13,062 nt of DNA from positions 1 to 13,062 of the forward strand of contig JBKHHW010000081.1 in NCBI GenBank assembly GCA_046538945.1, read 5' to 3'. The DNA comes from JAEZKC01 sp046538945 (GTDB taxonomy: Bacteria > Fibrobacterota > Chitinivibrionia > Chitinivibrionales > Chitinispirillaceae). The notes under the pieces were generated by a model. The model was not told the DNA's origin, did no database searches, and saw only the letters and a list, made by a program, of their open reading frames with translations. The position numbers and the translations under genes are program-made. Below, in pieces: positions 1-7,176 of this stretch; within the stretch, counting starts at the first letter, position 1, and each line of letters begins with the position of its first letter.

Positions 1-2
1 TG

Positions 3-161
3 CAAGGGGTGGAAAAACTGCTGCAAGGGGTGGCTCCGGAGCTGCAAGGAGAGAGACCTCTGCTTCAGGAACAGGTTTATGCATCGGTGGAAAATCTACT
101 GCAGGGGATAGTTCCAAACTTATGCAGAGAAGTTTCCGATTACAGAGGGTTATCTGAATAG
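3..161 (+). CDS. C-terminal fragment of an unknown plus-strand protein with heptad-like repeats (5' end outside window)
   Basis: An open frame enters from the left edge and ends at TAG 159-161, giving 52 residues. No start codon is in the window, so only the C-terminus is visible. I do not recognise the protein. It is built from a 7-residue repeat: Leu-Gln-Gly recurs every 21 bp (codons at about 0, 21 and 42, with Leu-Gln-Glu at 63), followed by a longer echo in which VEKLLQGVAPEL (from base 9) returns as VENLLQGIVPNL (from base 87). The pattern of Leu, Gln and Glu suggests an amphipathic helix or coiled coil. The other two plus frames give Cys/Trp-rich or Gly/Arg-rich strings that look less like protein. 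It converges on the minus-strand operon, so it is a separate transcription unit. Confidence is moderate because only the tail is seen. Confidence 0.55.
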   Translation, partial: QGVEKLLQGVAPELQGERPLLQEQVYASVENLLQGIVPNLCREVSDYRGLSE

Positions 162-220
162 AGTGGATATTTTCGGGTGTTTACAATGAACGTTCGTGTG
201 TGTAAGTGGTTGAATTAATT

Positions 221-293
221 GGAGAATGTTGTCCCGGGAGGTGGTTCGTCCCGGAGTTGCACCGATTTTCCTGCACCTCCGGGAACATTCCCC
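221..293. repeat. Competing inverted repeats in the convergent intergenic region
   Basis: Two mutually exclusive pairings share one right arm. In the long one, 224-243 pairs with 274-290 (7+5+5 bp with small bulges). In the short one, 249-261 pairs with 272-284 (12 of 13 bp, 10-nt loop). The motif TCCCGG occurs twice directly (from 232 and 249) and once inverted (from 279). Neither strand has a T-tract after the stems, so this is not a standard terminator. It lies between a plus-strand gene end and the operon terminator. It may be a dispersed palindrome, a transcript-stabilising 3' structure or a small RNA; nothing seen here decides which. Confidence 0.5.
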
Positions 294-306
294 AGCCCCG
301 TAAACC

Positions 307-336
307 AAAAAAAAGGTCGGGAACCCATTCCCGACC
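307..336 (-). terminator. Rho-independent terminator of the minus-strand operon
   Basis: A perfect 9-bp stem (315-323 with 328-336, GGTCGGGAA/TTCCCGACC) with a 4-nt loop is followed on the minus strand by eight T residues (complement of A307-314). It begins about 30 bp after the acyltransferase stop codon. On the plus strand the stem is followed by AAAA and C-rich sequence, so it should work only for minus-strand transcripts. Confidence 0.9.
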
Positions 337-366
337 AAAACCCTCCAAACTTATCCTGAAATTCCT

Positions 367-885
367 CTAGGCCACCTTTTGCTCCCTCTCCGTCCGCGGA
401 CCGCTCAGAATCGGCCTCAGCCCCATCAGAAACCTCTTGAACCCGTGCTCTCTTGTCAGCGGAACCGACACCCTGGCAAGCGGGCCCGCTTTGGGAAGCC
501 CCCAGAGCGTCCCAGACGGAACGTCCCTCGACACCACCGTACCGGCCTGGATCACCGCCCCCGCCCCGATCTTCACGTTGGGCATGATCACGCAGTGAGG
601 ACCGATGAACACATCCCTGCCTATATGCACCGGTCCGGCATCCTTGGAGGGACGGCGAGGCCCCCAGTACAGATGGGCAATTATGCTGGTCCTTATACCG
701 ATGGTGACATTGTCCTCTATGGTAACCACTTCAGGATGAACCTCATCAATATAGACATACTGACTTATCCATACGTTTTTCCCTATAGTAACTCCCCTCA
801 GTCTATGAAGTCCGGGACGAATAGAATAGCCACCAGGTGCCGAATAAGCTACTTTCCGCAGCAGTCTCTGTAACATCTGATTCAT
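367..885 (-). CDS. Left-handed beta-helix (hexapeptide repeat) acyltransferase, WbbJ/maltose-acetyltransferase type
   Basis: The 172-residue protein has the isoleucine/valine-rich hexapeptide pattern of LbH acyltransferases in two blocks (about residues 31-70 and 86-120), ending in the typical VIQAGTVVSRDVPSGTLWGLPKAGPLAR segment seen in trimeric O-acetyltransferases of the CysE/LacA/WbbJ group. His71, in IIAHLYWGP, is at the place of the usual catalytic base. Such enzymes normally transfer acetyl (sometimes another acyl group) from CoA to a sugar hydroxyl or amine in the cytoplasm. The ATG at 885 has GAGGTG five bases upstream. It is the last gene of the operon, 32 bp after ubiX and followed by the terminator at 307-336. 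Acceptor unknown. The nearby GT4 and UGM-like genes favour a glycan or glycoconjugate. Confidence 0.88.
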   Translation of the reverse strand: MNQMLQRLLRKVAYSAPGGYSIRPGLHRLRGVTIGKNVWISQYVYIDEVHPEVVTIEDNVTIGIRTSIIAHLYWGPRRPSKDAGPVHIGRDVFIGPHCVIMPNVKIGAGAVIQAGTVVSRDVPSGTLWGLPKAGPLARVSVPLTREHGFKRFLMGLRPILSGPRTEREQKVA

Positions 886-917
886 TATTACACCTCAATC
901 AGTTGCTGTTTAGTGAA

Positions 918-1529
918 CTATTCCGGCAGTCTAGACTGTGTCACACCGGAGTTTATTTCCACAAAACCGCAATCGCCGTTCCATCTCCTGTAACCGCTTA
1001 GACTTATACTCAGAAGGTCAAGCAACTTATATGCACTCTGAGTCACCAGATCATCCACGCTGGCCGGATTCGAATAAAACGCGGGAACAGGCGGACATAT
1101 CACCGCCCCCGACTCGGCCGCCGCGGTCATAAGCCGCAGATGCCCAAGATGAAACGGAGTCTCCCGTACACAGAGAACAAGCCTGCGCCGCTCCTTGAGC
1201 ATCACATCCGCCGCGCGGCTGATGAGCGTGTTGCTGTAGCAGTTGGCAATTGCCGAAAGAGTCTTGATCGAGCAGGGAACCACCACCATCCCGTCCACCG
1301 GAAACGATCCGCTTGAAAAGGGAGCCGCCAGATTCTCATTATCGTAAACACAGTGTGCCAGTTTCTCCACGTCCTCTCTGGTATAGGCAGTTTCAAGCCC
1401 CAGTACCCTGAAAGCCGCATCGCTTACCACCAGATGCACCTCCGCCTCCCCCTTGAGAAGCTCAAGTAACTTTACGGCATGGATTATCCCCGATGCGCCG
1501 GTTATTCCCACCACGATTCTCTTATGCAA
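918..1529 (-). CDS. ubiX: UbiX-family flavin prenyltransferase (prFMN synthase), TTG start
   Basis: UbiX attaches a dimethylallyl group to reduced FMN to make prenylated FMN, the cofactor of UbiD decarboxylases. With the start at TTG 1529 the protein is 203 residues, close to the family's 185-210. Visible hallmarks are the flavin-binding GASG at residues 11-14, VVPCSIKTLSAIA at about 83-95, RAADVMLKERR at 105-115, RETP at 122-125 with the conserved Arg122, and PPVPAFY at 146-152. The frame is open to 1655, but that extra N-terminus overlaps the upstream gene, matches nothing in the family, and the homologous region begins right at the TTG, which has GGGAGA six bases upstream. The TTG lies 14 bp after the propeller gene's stop. 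A UbiD homologue sits two genes upstream, fitting a cofactor-supply role. The C-terminal 25 or so residues are a divergent extension. Confidence 0.93.
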   Translation of the reverse strand: MHKRIVVGITGASGIIHAVKLLELLKGEAEVHLVVSDAAFRVLGLETAYTREDVEKLAHCVYDNENLAAPFSSGSFPVDGMVVVPCSIKTLSAIANCYSNTLISRAADVMLKERRRLVLCVRETPFHLGHLRLMTAAAESGAVICPPVPAFYSNPASVDDLVTQSAYKLLDLLSISLSGYRRWNGDCGFVEINSGVTQSRLPE

Positions 1530-1543
1530 AATTGTTCTCCCGA

Positions 1544-2518
1544 TCAGTATTTTATTTTCAGAATGAAATTCCTGTAATACCCGTCGACACAGGCAAACCA
1601 CTCCCTCTCGCTTACCAGATGCGCGTCGATGTGATGCATTCCCCTGCGGGCCCACCTGTAATGGCCGCCCTCAAGAACCGGATTCCCATCGAATGGCTCC
1701 TCTGCGTACTCATCCCTGCTCAGATTCACGATTCTGAAAGCATTGAGTTCTCTGCCGTAGGTAGGGTCACAGTCCTGAGCAAACCAGTAACGCTCTCCTC
1801 TGTACAAAGGAATCCTGCCTCCCGGCCGTGCCCTGGAAGCATCATTGCGCACGATCGGACTTGCCGGATGCTCGGTGTACTCCCCCTTGAGACTGTCCGC
1901 ATAGAAAAGCCGGGTCGTGCTGTGCGTTCTGGGCTCAGAATTGGCAATAATCCACCACTGCCCCTCGTGCTCGAAAAGTACATGATCCCCAAACTGCCCC
2001 TCAACCAGCACCTGCACCATCTCCCAGTTGTAGGGAAACGCATTGGCCCGGTAGAGCATCAGCTTGCCCGATTCCGCACTCTCGGGAATCATATAATATT
2101 CACCTGCGTGAAGAAATACCAGGGGATAGGAAAGGTGAAACGACTCGTTGAGCACGATTCTGCGATAATGCCACTCTTTTCCATCCCGGCTTTCCGCCAG
2201 ACCGATATCCCCCTGGGCGGACAGGGAGTTGAGTACCTCGAAAAACATGTACCACACGGAATCCTTTCTGATCATGAAAGGATCGGCCACAAAATCCGCC
2301 TTCACATCGGTTACCTGAGCCGCCGTCAGCACCGGATTTCTGATAGAGTCAGGATCGGACAGATCGAACGGAGTCTTTCCCGTATAGATACCTATTGACC
2401 AGCTGTTCGTCTTATGAGTGGAAACCCTGGATGCATTGGTGTAGAGCAGCGGCAGACCGAACGCCACCACCGCCAGCGAAAAAATGCCGATAACCAGGCG
2501 ACGCTTGCCAAATCTCAT
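1544..2518 (-). CDS. Signal-anchored five-bladed beta-propeller protein, GH43/GINT1 N-terminal-like
   Basis: This 324-residue protein starts with a basic patch and a hydrophobic stretch (residues about 5-26) that reads as a signal anchor or Sec signal peptide. The rest has the repeated aromatic-rich blades of the GH43/32/68 beta-propeller fold. Visible motifs are ADPFMI (78-83), IGLAESRDGKEW (105-116), SYPLVF (130-135), PESAES (145-150), RPGGR (231-235) and a terminal HHIDAH (295-300). The pattern resembles the domain called glucosamine inositolphosphorylceramide transferase 1 N-terminal, common in bacterial glycan loci. The exact reaction of bacterial members is not established to my knowledge. 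ATG 2518 follows GAGGGGG, and the gap from ubiD is only 11 bp. It separates ubiD from ubiX, which is unusual. Likely a periplasmic or membrane-tethered glycan-active or glycan-binding protein; function is inference. Confidence 0.7.
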   Translation of the reverse strand: MRFGKRRLVIGIFSLAVVAFGLPLLYTNASRVSTHKTNSWSIGIYTGKTPFDLSDPDSIRNPVLTAAQVTDVKADFVADPFMIRKDSVWYMFFEVLNSLSAQGDIGLAESRDGKEWHYRRIVLNESFHLSYPLVFLHAGEYYMIPESAESGKLMLYRANAFPYNWEMVQVLVEGQFGDHVLFEHEGQWWIIANSEPRTHSTTRLFYADSLKGEYTEHPASPIVRNDASRARPGGRIPLYRGERYWFAQDCDPTYGRELNAFRIVNLSRDEYAEEPFDGNPVLEGGHYRWARRGMHHIDAHLVSEREWFACVDGYYRNFILKIKY

Positions 2519-2529
2519 CTTTTACCCCC

Positions 2530-3579
2530 TCAGGAATGAATAACCGAGCCGATCCTTCCGGTCATCTGGAAAAGCCTGAAACAGCGGTTCATCAAACACA
2601 CATTCTGCATTTTCTGGCGAATCCGGGATCCGTGAAAATCGACCAGTCCAAGCCGGGAGAGCACTGACTGCAGCTGATGATCCTCCGCCCCCGGCACTCC
2701 CACCGATGTACCCCGGAACACAGGACTATCCCGGTGTGCAATACTTTTTACCCTGAATACAAAGGCGTGAGGATTGCTGCTGGGAATACCCGCATAATCC
2801 AGGTACGGCCCGTCCTTCGCCCTCTTTCCCGCCACAAGCTCTCCCTCGAGCACTATTTCCGAATCAGTAGGGACCTCAAGATCCACTGTTTCGCAGCGGA
2901 CAAGCTCAAGTGGCTTCTGCCTCAATGCTCCCGCCATGGAGTACTCATCGACATCTGACGGAAAAGCCGCCCCCGCCGCCATCACCGCCAGCTCATCCAC
3001 CCCTATACAGACCGCCATCTCCAGAGACTGCCCCCGCTCTTCGGCTTTCTTCATGTGCATGGCCAGATGACTCGCGGGCGACACACTCACTGTAGCCTCC
3101 TGTTGTGATATCACCTGCATCCTGTATACGCCTATGTTCCGTTTTCCCGTGAAGGGGTCTTTGGTCACATTGAGATGCCAGGTGCCCATAAACCTCCCCC
3201 CGTCTATTTCACTCCACCAGGGGACCGGAAAACGGTACAGATCAACACCTTTGCCTCTGATCCGGTTCTGGAATGCCGGGACACGACCGGTAATAACCTC
3301 CGGCTGAACCGGCGACCTTAACCTCTGCCTCATGACGGATACAACCGCTTTACGACCCGTTTCGGGCGGCAGCCCCAAAGCTACTGCTATATGAGAAAGA
3401 GTCCGCTGCCCCCCGGTGAAAATCTTGTGACCGGGATAATCTTTAACATCCTGAAAAAGAAGCGCTGTACCGGCCCTGCGGGTCAACCGGCCGATTTCGT
3501 ATTTCCAGTCAACCTGTTTCCTGACAGTTTCGAGCAGACCGTGCTTTTCCAGCTCTGTAATGAAAGTGCGCAGCTCCAT
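2530..3579 (-). CDS. UbiD-family prFMN-dependent decarboxylase lacking the usual C-terminal domain
   Basis: UbiD enzymes reversibly decarboxylate aryl, heteroaryl or alpha,beta-unsaturated acids using prFMN. Clear family features: RNIGVYRMQV (147-156), where Asn148 and Arg153 align with Fdc1 Asn168/Arg173; His171; DEYSMAGALR (211-220), whose Glu212 corresponds to the metal ligand; PLELVRCETVDLEVP (223-237); and EIVLEGEL (241-248). The catalytic EGPFGE/D segment reads DGPYLD (256-261), so both acidic positions are Asp. The protein is 349 residues against roughly 450-500 for most family members. It stops soon after GVPGAEDHQ (294-302), and the final 100-150 residues of the typical fold are absent. 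The next gene starts 11 bp downstream, leaving no room for a frameshifted remainder. Substrate unknown. A ubiX in the same operon supports activity, while the missing domain argues for a divergent subfamily or altered function. Confidence 0.85.
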   Translation of the reverse strand: MELRTFITELEKHGLLETVRKQVDWKYEIGRLTRRAGTALLFQDVKDYPGHKIFTGGQRTLSHIAVALGLPPETGRKAVVSVMRQRLRSPVQPEVITGRVPAFQNRIRGKGVDLYRFPVPWWSEIDGGRFMGTWHLNVTKDPFTGKRNIGVYRMQVISQQEATVSVSPASHLAMHMKKAEERGQSLEMAVCIGVDELAVMAAGAAFPSDVDEYSMAGALRQKPLELVRCETVDLEVPTDSEIVLEGELVAGKRAKDGPYLDYAGIPSSNPHAFVFRVKSIAHRDSPVFRGTSVGVPGAEDHQLQSVLSRLGLVDFHGSRIRQKMQNVCLMNRCFRLFQMTGRIGSVIHS

Positions 3580-3603
3580 TTTTCCTCTGCTGAATACAGC
3601 TTG

Positions 3604-4980
3604 CTAACTACCCTGGTTCTCTATGTTCGGACTGTCGAGTGCTATGCGCTGATCAAGTTCCGATAAACGGACATGCCTGCTGAAAATGTCCTCAGCAGCT
3701 TTCGCTCCCAGCAGAAAGGCATCCTCCATGGATGAATACTCCCATGACCCGAATCTTCCCGCCGAATAGATATGCATATCCTCCAGCTGACCGGTTATGG
3801 TATCCAGCGCCTTGGGCCGGTCGGAGTTGAATATCACATATCCGTAGGGAATGTCAAGCGTCTTTTCGGCAACAATCTGATCTTCGCTGCTGATTATCCC
3901 CATCCTGATCAGATCCTCTACAGTTTTCCTTCTGGCCCACTCCACATCGATACCCTTGTGCGGATCGTATGAAATCTCTACGTAAATGGAACCGTGATCG
4001 GGAGGTGCCATGAAGTCTGAAAAGTTATGGGGAAAACCGAGCCGGTGAAAAATGAATTCATCCTCGGGGACATAAATCCAGTGCCTGTCTCCCAGATCAC
4101 CCCTGACTCCCAGGTTGATGTTCAGCACCGACACATGCCTGAGCTTGCGGGCGGCGTCATTCATTTCTGTCACATCACCTTCTATACTGTTCACAAGAAC
4201 CGGAAGTGGCTGAGTTGATATTATAAAGTCATAAGGGATTTGCCTTCTGCGGGATGTGGTGATCAGTTTTCTGGATGTATCTATACTATCCACCGATTCG
4301 TTCAGATTGATATCACCCAGACCGGATACCAGACCCTTCACCATGGACTCTATGCCTCCATGACGGGGATAGAAGAAGTGGGAGTTGTAGCCCAGTTCCT
4401 TACCCTTGTCCGAAAGTGCCCCCATGAGCAGCAGTTTCAGGTTGGATGAGGGAACAAACCGGCCGGTACAGTCAGGAGTGAGGTCCCTGGGGTGCCTCTT
4501 GTAGAGCTTGCTGTTATAGGGAATCATAAAATGAGCAGCGATCCCGTCTCCGAAGTAGGCCCTGATCCAGTCTTCAAACGTTCTGATTTCACCTTTGCTT
4601 TCTTTGAAATACTGCCTGCTGTATTCGTAAATGCAGTCAGCCACCACCTCGGCAGGAAGTCCGAACAGATTCGCCTGGAAAGGATACCTGGTGTAGACTT
4701 TTTTGGAATATATCCATGCACTTCTGTTTCTCTGTTCCAGTTTGCTTCCGATACGCGAGAAAACCAGCTCTCTGAACGTTTCGGTTCTGAAGTGAAGCAG
4801 GTGGCCGGTGTAGTCGAAAAGAAAATCTCCATCCTGCTCCGTTCTGCACAGCCCGCCCGCTCTTGACTCTTTTTCGATAAGGGTGTAGGTGACCGGCGCC
4901 CCGTTTTCATTTTCCTGCTGAAGCCTCCACGCCGCCCCGATTCCTGCAAGCCCGCTTCCGATAATCACCACATTTTTCAT
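3604..4980 (-). CDS. FAD-dependent oxidoreductase, UDP-galactopyranose-mutase/amine-oxidase-like
   Basis: The 458-residue protein opens with an FAD-binding Rossmann motif GSGLAG (8-13), then IEKESRAGGLCRT (35-47) where Glu36 would bind ribose. FDYTGHLLHF (55-64) and YPFQANLFGLP (99-109), followed by FMIPYNSKLY (151-160), recall the substrate-side segments of UDP-galactopyranose mutases. The C-terminal FAD segment is YSAGRFGSWEYSSMEDAF (405-422). Paralogues are often labelled protoporphyrinogen-oxidase-like, but the YPF and PYNSK segments fit the UGM-like branch better than HemY, even though heme genes are nearby. Likely cytoplasmic, acting on a nucleotide sugar or another small glycosylated molecule. 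It is 18 bp after the GT4 gene and 24 bp before ubiD, with GGAG just upstream of the ATG. No transmembrane segment is apparent. Confidence 0.8.
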   Translation of the reverse strand: MKNVVIIGSGLAGIGAAWRLQQENENGAPVTYTLIEKESRAGGLCRTEQDGDFLFDYTGHLLHFRTETFRELVFSRIGSKLEQRNRSAWIYSKKVYTRYPFQANLFGLPAEVVADCIYEYSRQYFKESKGEIRTFEDWIRAYFGDGIAAHFMIPYNSKLYKRHPRDLTPDCTGRFVPSSNLKLLLMGALSDKGKELGYNSHFFYPRHGGIESMVKGLVSGLGDINLNESVDSIDTSRKLITTSRRRQIPYDFIISTQPLPVLVNSIEGDVTEMNDAARKLRHVSVLNINLGVRGDLGDRHWIYVPEDEFIFHRLGFPHNFSDFMAPPDHGSIYVEISYDPHKGIDVEWARRKTVEDLIRMGIISSEDQIVAEKTLDIPYGYVIFNSDRPKALDTITGQLEDMHIYSAGRFGSWEYSSMEDAFLLGAKAAEDIFSRHVRLSELDQRIALDSPNIENQGS

Positions 4981-4998
4981 ATCACTCCGATCAGTTCT

Positions 4999-6147
4999 CT
5001 AATTGATTGAGACAGATGTTTTTTTCTGGTAAAGGTCTTTGTAAAGCTTTTCCAGCGAGGAGGAAAATTTCGACGGATGGAAAACGGAGAAAGCTCTTCT
5101 TTTGCCTGCCTGCCCCATTTCTGAAGCCTTCTTTGCGTCAGAGATGAGTTCTATGAGGGCGGAAGCCATTCGCTGAGGATTGTTGGGCGGAATCAGAATG
5201 CCCGTTTTCCCATCCTGGACCAGCTCGGGATTTCCACCCACGTTTGTGGCTACTACCGGAAGGCCCATGGCCATAGCCTCGAGAATCACAATGGGACACC
5301 CCTCGGTCCTTGATGACAGTACAAAGAGATCGAAGTCCCTAAGTGCCTCAAACACATTGGACTTATAACCGGTAAACTGAACGTTCCCATCAAGTCCCAA
5401 CTCCCGGCAGTACTGCTTAAGTTTGCCTTCGAGAGGTCCCGTACCCACTATGGATAGCTTTGCCTCGGGACGCACTTCTGACACGATCTTCATGGCTTCA
5501 AGCAGCTTGTCGATTGATTTTTCATCGGATAGCCTGCCGATGAATCCTATGTTGCAGCCTTTCCCGGAAGGACTTTTTCTGCGCCGTATGGCCGATCTGT
5601 ACTTCTCCAGATTAAAAGGAGGATACACCACTTCGAATGATTCAGGTCCCCAGGCACTCTGCCACTCTTTTCTGATGAATTCCGATGTGACCACGAATGA
5701 ATCGCACTTTCTGAGAGCGAAAGTGGTGAGCGGCTGCACAAAGCGGTCCCTTATCCTTCCAATTTTTGACGGTGCGGTATCCTTGAGAGTCATTTCAGTA
5801 CCGATAACCACCGGTACCCCCGCCATGCGGGCTGCCATGGAACCTATCAGATTGGCCTTGAGCACATGAGTCTGAACCACGTGAGGTTTGTACTCTTTGA
5901 AAAAATCCACCAGTTTAAGAAAACTTTTGGGTTCGTTCTGAACTTTCTGGGGAACATCCAGAGAAAAGATCTTTCCTCCCAGGCTCTTGAACTTTTCTCC
6001 GAATTCGTTTCCATCATACTCGAACACGCATGCCCCCAGCTCGAAGCGGCTGTGATCGAAGTTCTGCGCCATGATGGTGAGTATCTCGATAAGACCGTTA
6101 TACACATTGAATGATTTATACAGGTGAACCACCTTGATCTTTTCCAT
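4999..6147 (-). CDS. Glycosyltransferase family 4 (GT-B fold)
   Basis: This 382-residue protein has the two-domain layout of retaining GT4 enzymes. The N-terminal acceptor domain includes KPHVVQTHVLKANLIGS (87-103). The C-terminal nucleotide-sugar domain begins at IGFIGRLSDEKSIDKLL (200-216), with the phosphate-binding Arg205 and Lys210. TEGCPIVILEAMAMGLPVVA (281-300) contains the EX7E motif (Glu282, Glu290), followed by GGNPELV. It should transfer a sugar from an NDP-sugar to a lipid, glycan or small-molecule acceptor on the cytoplasmic side; the specific sugar cannot be read from sequence. It lies 43 bp after hemB, the largest gap in the ten-gene series, and 18 bp before the UGM-like gene. 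AGAGAGG precedes the ATG. No promoter or terminator is evident in the 43-bp gap, so cotranscription with hemB is likely. Confidence 0.92.
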   Translation of the reverse strand: MEKIKVVHLYKSFNVYNGLIEILTIMAQNFDHSRFELGACVFEYDGNEFGEKFKSLGGKIFSLDVPQKVQNEPKSFLKLVDFFKEYKPHVVQTHVLKANLIGSMAARMAGVPVVIGTEMTLKDTAPSKIGRIRDRFVQPLTTFALRKCDSFVVTSEFIRKEWQSAWGPESFEVVYPPFNLEKYRSAIRRRKSPSGKGCNIGFIGRLSDEKSIDKLLEAMKIVSEVRPEAKLSIVGTGPLEGKLKQYCRELGLDGNVQFTGYKSNVFEALRDFDLFVLSSRTEGCPIVILEAMAMGLPVVATNVGGNPELVQDGKTGILIPPNNPQRMASALIELISDAKKASEMGQAGKRRAFSVFHPSKFSSSLEKLYKDLYQKKTSVSIN

Positions 6148-6190
6148 TGCGTTCCTCTCTTAAGCCGCTGTATTCAGACTGGTTACGTGT

Positions 6191-7165
6191 TCACCTGAGC
6201 GCTTCAGCCATTTCCTTTGCATGGTAGGTGATTATTATATCCGCCCCCGCCCTCTTGAAACCGGTGAGGATCTCGTGGCGAATAGCTTCTTCATTTACTT
6301 TCCCCATCTGGGCAGCCGCCTTCACCATAGCATACTCACCGCTCACGTTATAGACCGCAAGAGGGACCTTGAACTCCTGCTTGGCCCGGTAAACAACATC
6401 CAGATAAAACATACCGGGTTTCACCATCACGATATCCGCCCCCTCCTCTATGTCGAAAGCGATCTCGCGCAGCGCTTCCTGAGCATTGGAATAGTCCATC
6501 TGGTGAGACCGCTTGTCACCGAAACTGAGCGCTGAGGAAGTCCCCTCCTTGAAAAATGGATCGTAAAGCTTGGATGCAAATTTGGCCGAGTAGGCCATGA
6601 GGGCCACATTGGTGAATCCGCTCTCGTCCAGAGTTTGACGCATCACTTTAATCTGCCCGTCGAGCATCGCCGCAGGAGACATCATGTCGGAGCCCGCCTG
6701 GGCATGGGAACGGGTAACTTTGGCAATAAGCTCAAGAGATTTGTCATTGTCCAGATAGCCGTTTTCCATGATTCCGCAATGACCATGCTCAGTATACTCG
6801 CACATACACACATCGCTCACCACCACCAGCTCCGGCACATGCTTTTTTATCGCCCTGATGCCCTGCTGAACAATTCCTTCGGGATCATATGCCTCCGACG
6901 CCATCACGTCCTTCTTTTCAGGAATACCGAAAAGAATGATGGCCGGAATGCCAAGATCCCGAACCAGCTTAGCTTCCTCCACCAGGCTGTCAACCGATAG
7001 ATGATAATTTCCGGGCAGAGCCGGGATCTCCTCCTTCACCCTGCTTCCGTGCACGACGAAAAGAGGACAGATGAGATCCTTCACATCGAGACTGTGTTCT
7101 CTTACCAGAGAACGGATATGCTCGTTTTTGCGCAGTCTTCTGAGCCGGTGAACCGGAAAGCCCAT
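6191..7165 (-). CDS. hemB: Porphobilinogen synthase (delta-aminolevulinic acid dehydratase), zinc type
   Basis: HemB condenses two 5-aminolevulinate molecules to porphobilinogen, the monopyrrole precursor of heme, siroheme and corrinoids. The 324 residues match the normal family length. The zinc site is DVCMCEYTEHGHCG (118-131), with Cys120, Cys122 and Cys130 all present, so this is a zinc rather than magnesium/aspartate type. The two Schiff-base lysines are Lys195 in YSAKFASKLYDPFF and Lys249 in IVMVKPGMFYLD. MSPAAMLDGQ (162-171) is intact. AAGGAGA precedes ATG 7165 by about seven bases and lies directly after the TAA of the adenylating-enzyme gene (11-bp gap), so translation is probably coupled. 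It completes the hemA-hemL-hemB set, though separated from hemL by one gene. Confidence 0.98.
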   Translation of the reverse strand: MGFPVHRLRRLRKNEHIRSLVREHSLDVKDLICPLFVVHGSRVKEEIPALPGNYHLSVDSLVEEAKLVRDLGIPAIILFGIPEKKDVMASEAYDPEGIVQQGIRAIKKHVPELVVVSDVCMCEYTEHGHCGIMENGYLDNDKSLELIAKVTRSHAQAGSDMMSPAAMLDGQIKVMRQTLDESGFTNVALMAYSAKFASKLYDPFFKEGTSSALSFGDKRSHQMDYSNAQEALREIAFDIEEGADIVMVKPGMFYLDVVYRAKQEFKVPLAVYNVSGEYAMVKAAAQMGKVNEEAIRHEILTGFKRAGADIIITYHAKEMAEALR

Positions 7166-7176
7166 GATCGTCTCCT

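Noticed and set aside
379..873. Plus-strand open frame of 164 codons opposite the acyltransferase
   Set aside because: It is Arg/Pro-rich and antisense to clear hexapeptide repeats.
1530..1655. N-terminal extension of ubiX from an upstream ATG at 1655
   Set aside because: It would overlap the end of the propeller gene by over 100 bp, and the homology starts at the TTG, which has its own ribosome-binding site.
1493..2398. Plus-strand open frame of 301 codons
   Set aside because: It lies antisense to ubiX and the propeller gene, both supported by family motifs, and its translation resembles no family.
2530..3579. Frameshifted or split ubiD with the C-terminal domain in another frame
   Set aside because: Only 11 bp separate the stop from the next gene, which codes for an unrelated propeller, so no remnant can be present.
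918..3579. Menaquinone or ubiquinone operon based on ubiD and ubiX
   Set aside because: No ubiA, menA/mqn or methyltransferase gene is present, and the UbiD is short and divergent, so quinone synthesis is not supported within the window.
3604..4980. Assignment of the FAD enzyme as protoporphyrinogen oxidase
   Set aside because: Heme neighbours make it tempting, but internal segments look UGM-like and no HemY-type C-terminal signature was recognised.
6148..6190. Promoter or terminator between hemB and the GT4 gene
   Set aside because: The 43-bp gap has no hairpin with a T-tract and no convincing -35/-10 pair, only the GT4 ribosome-binding site.
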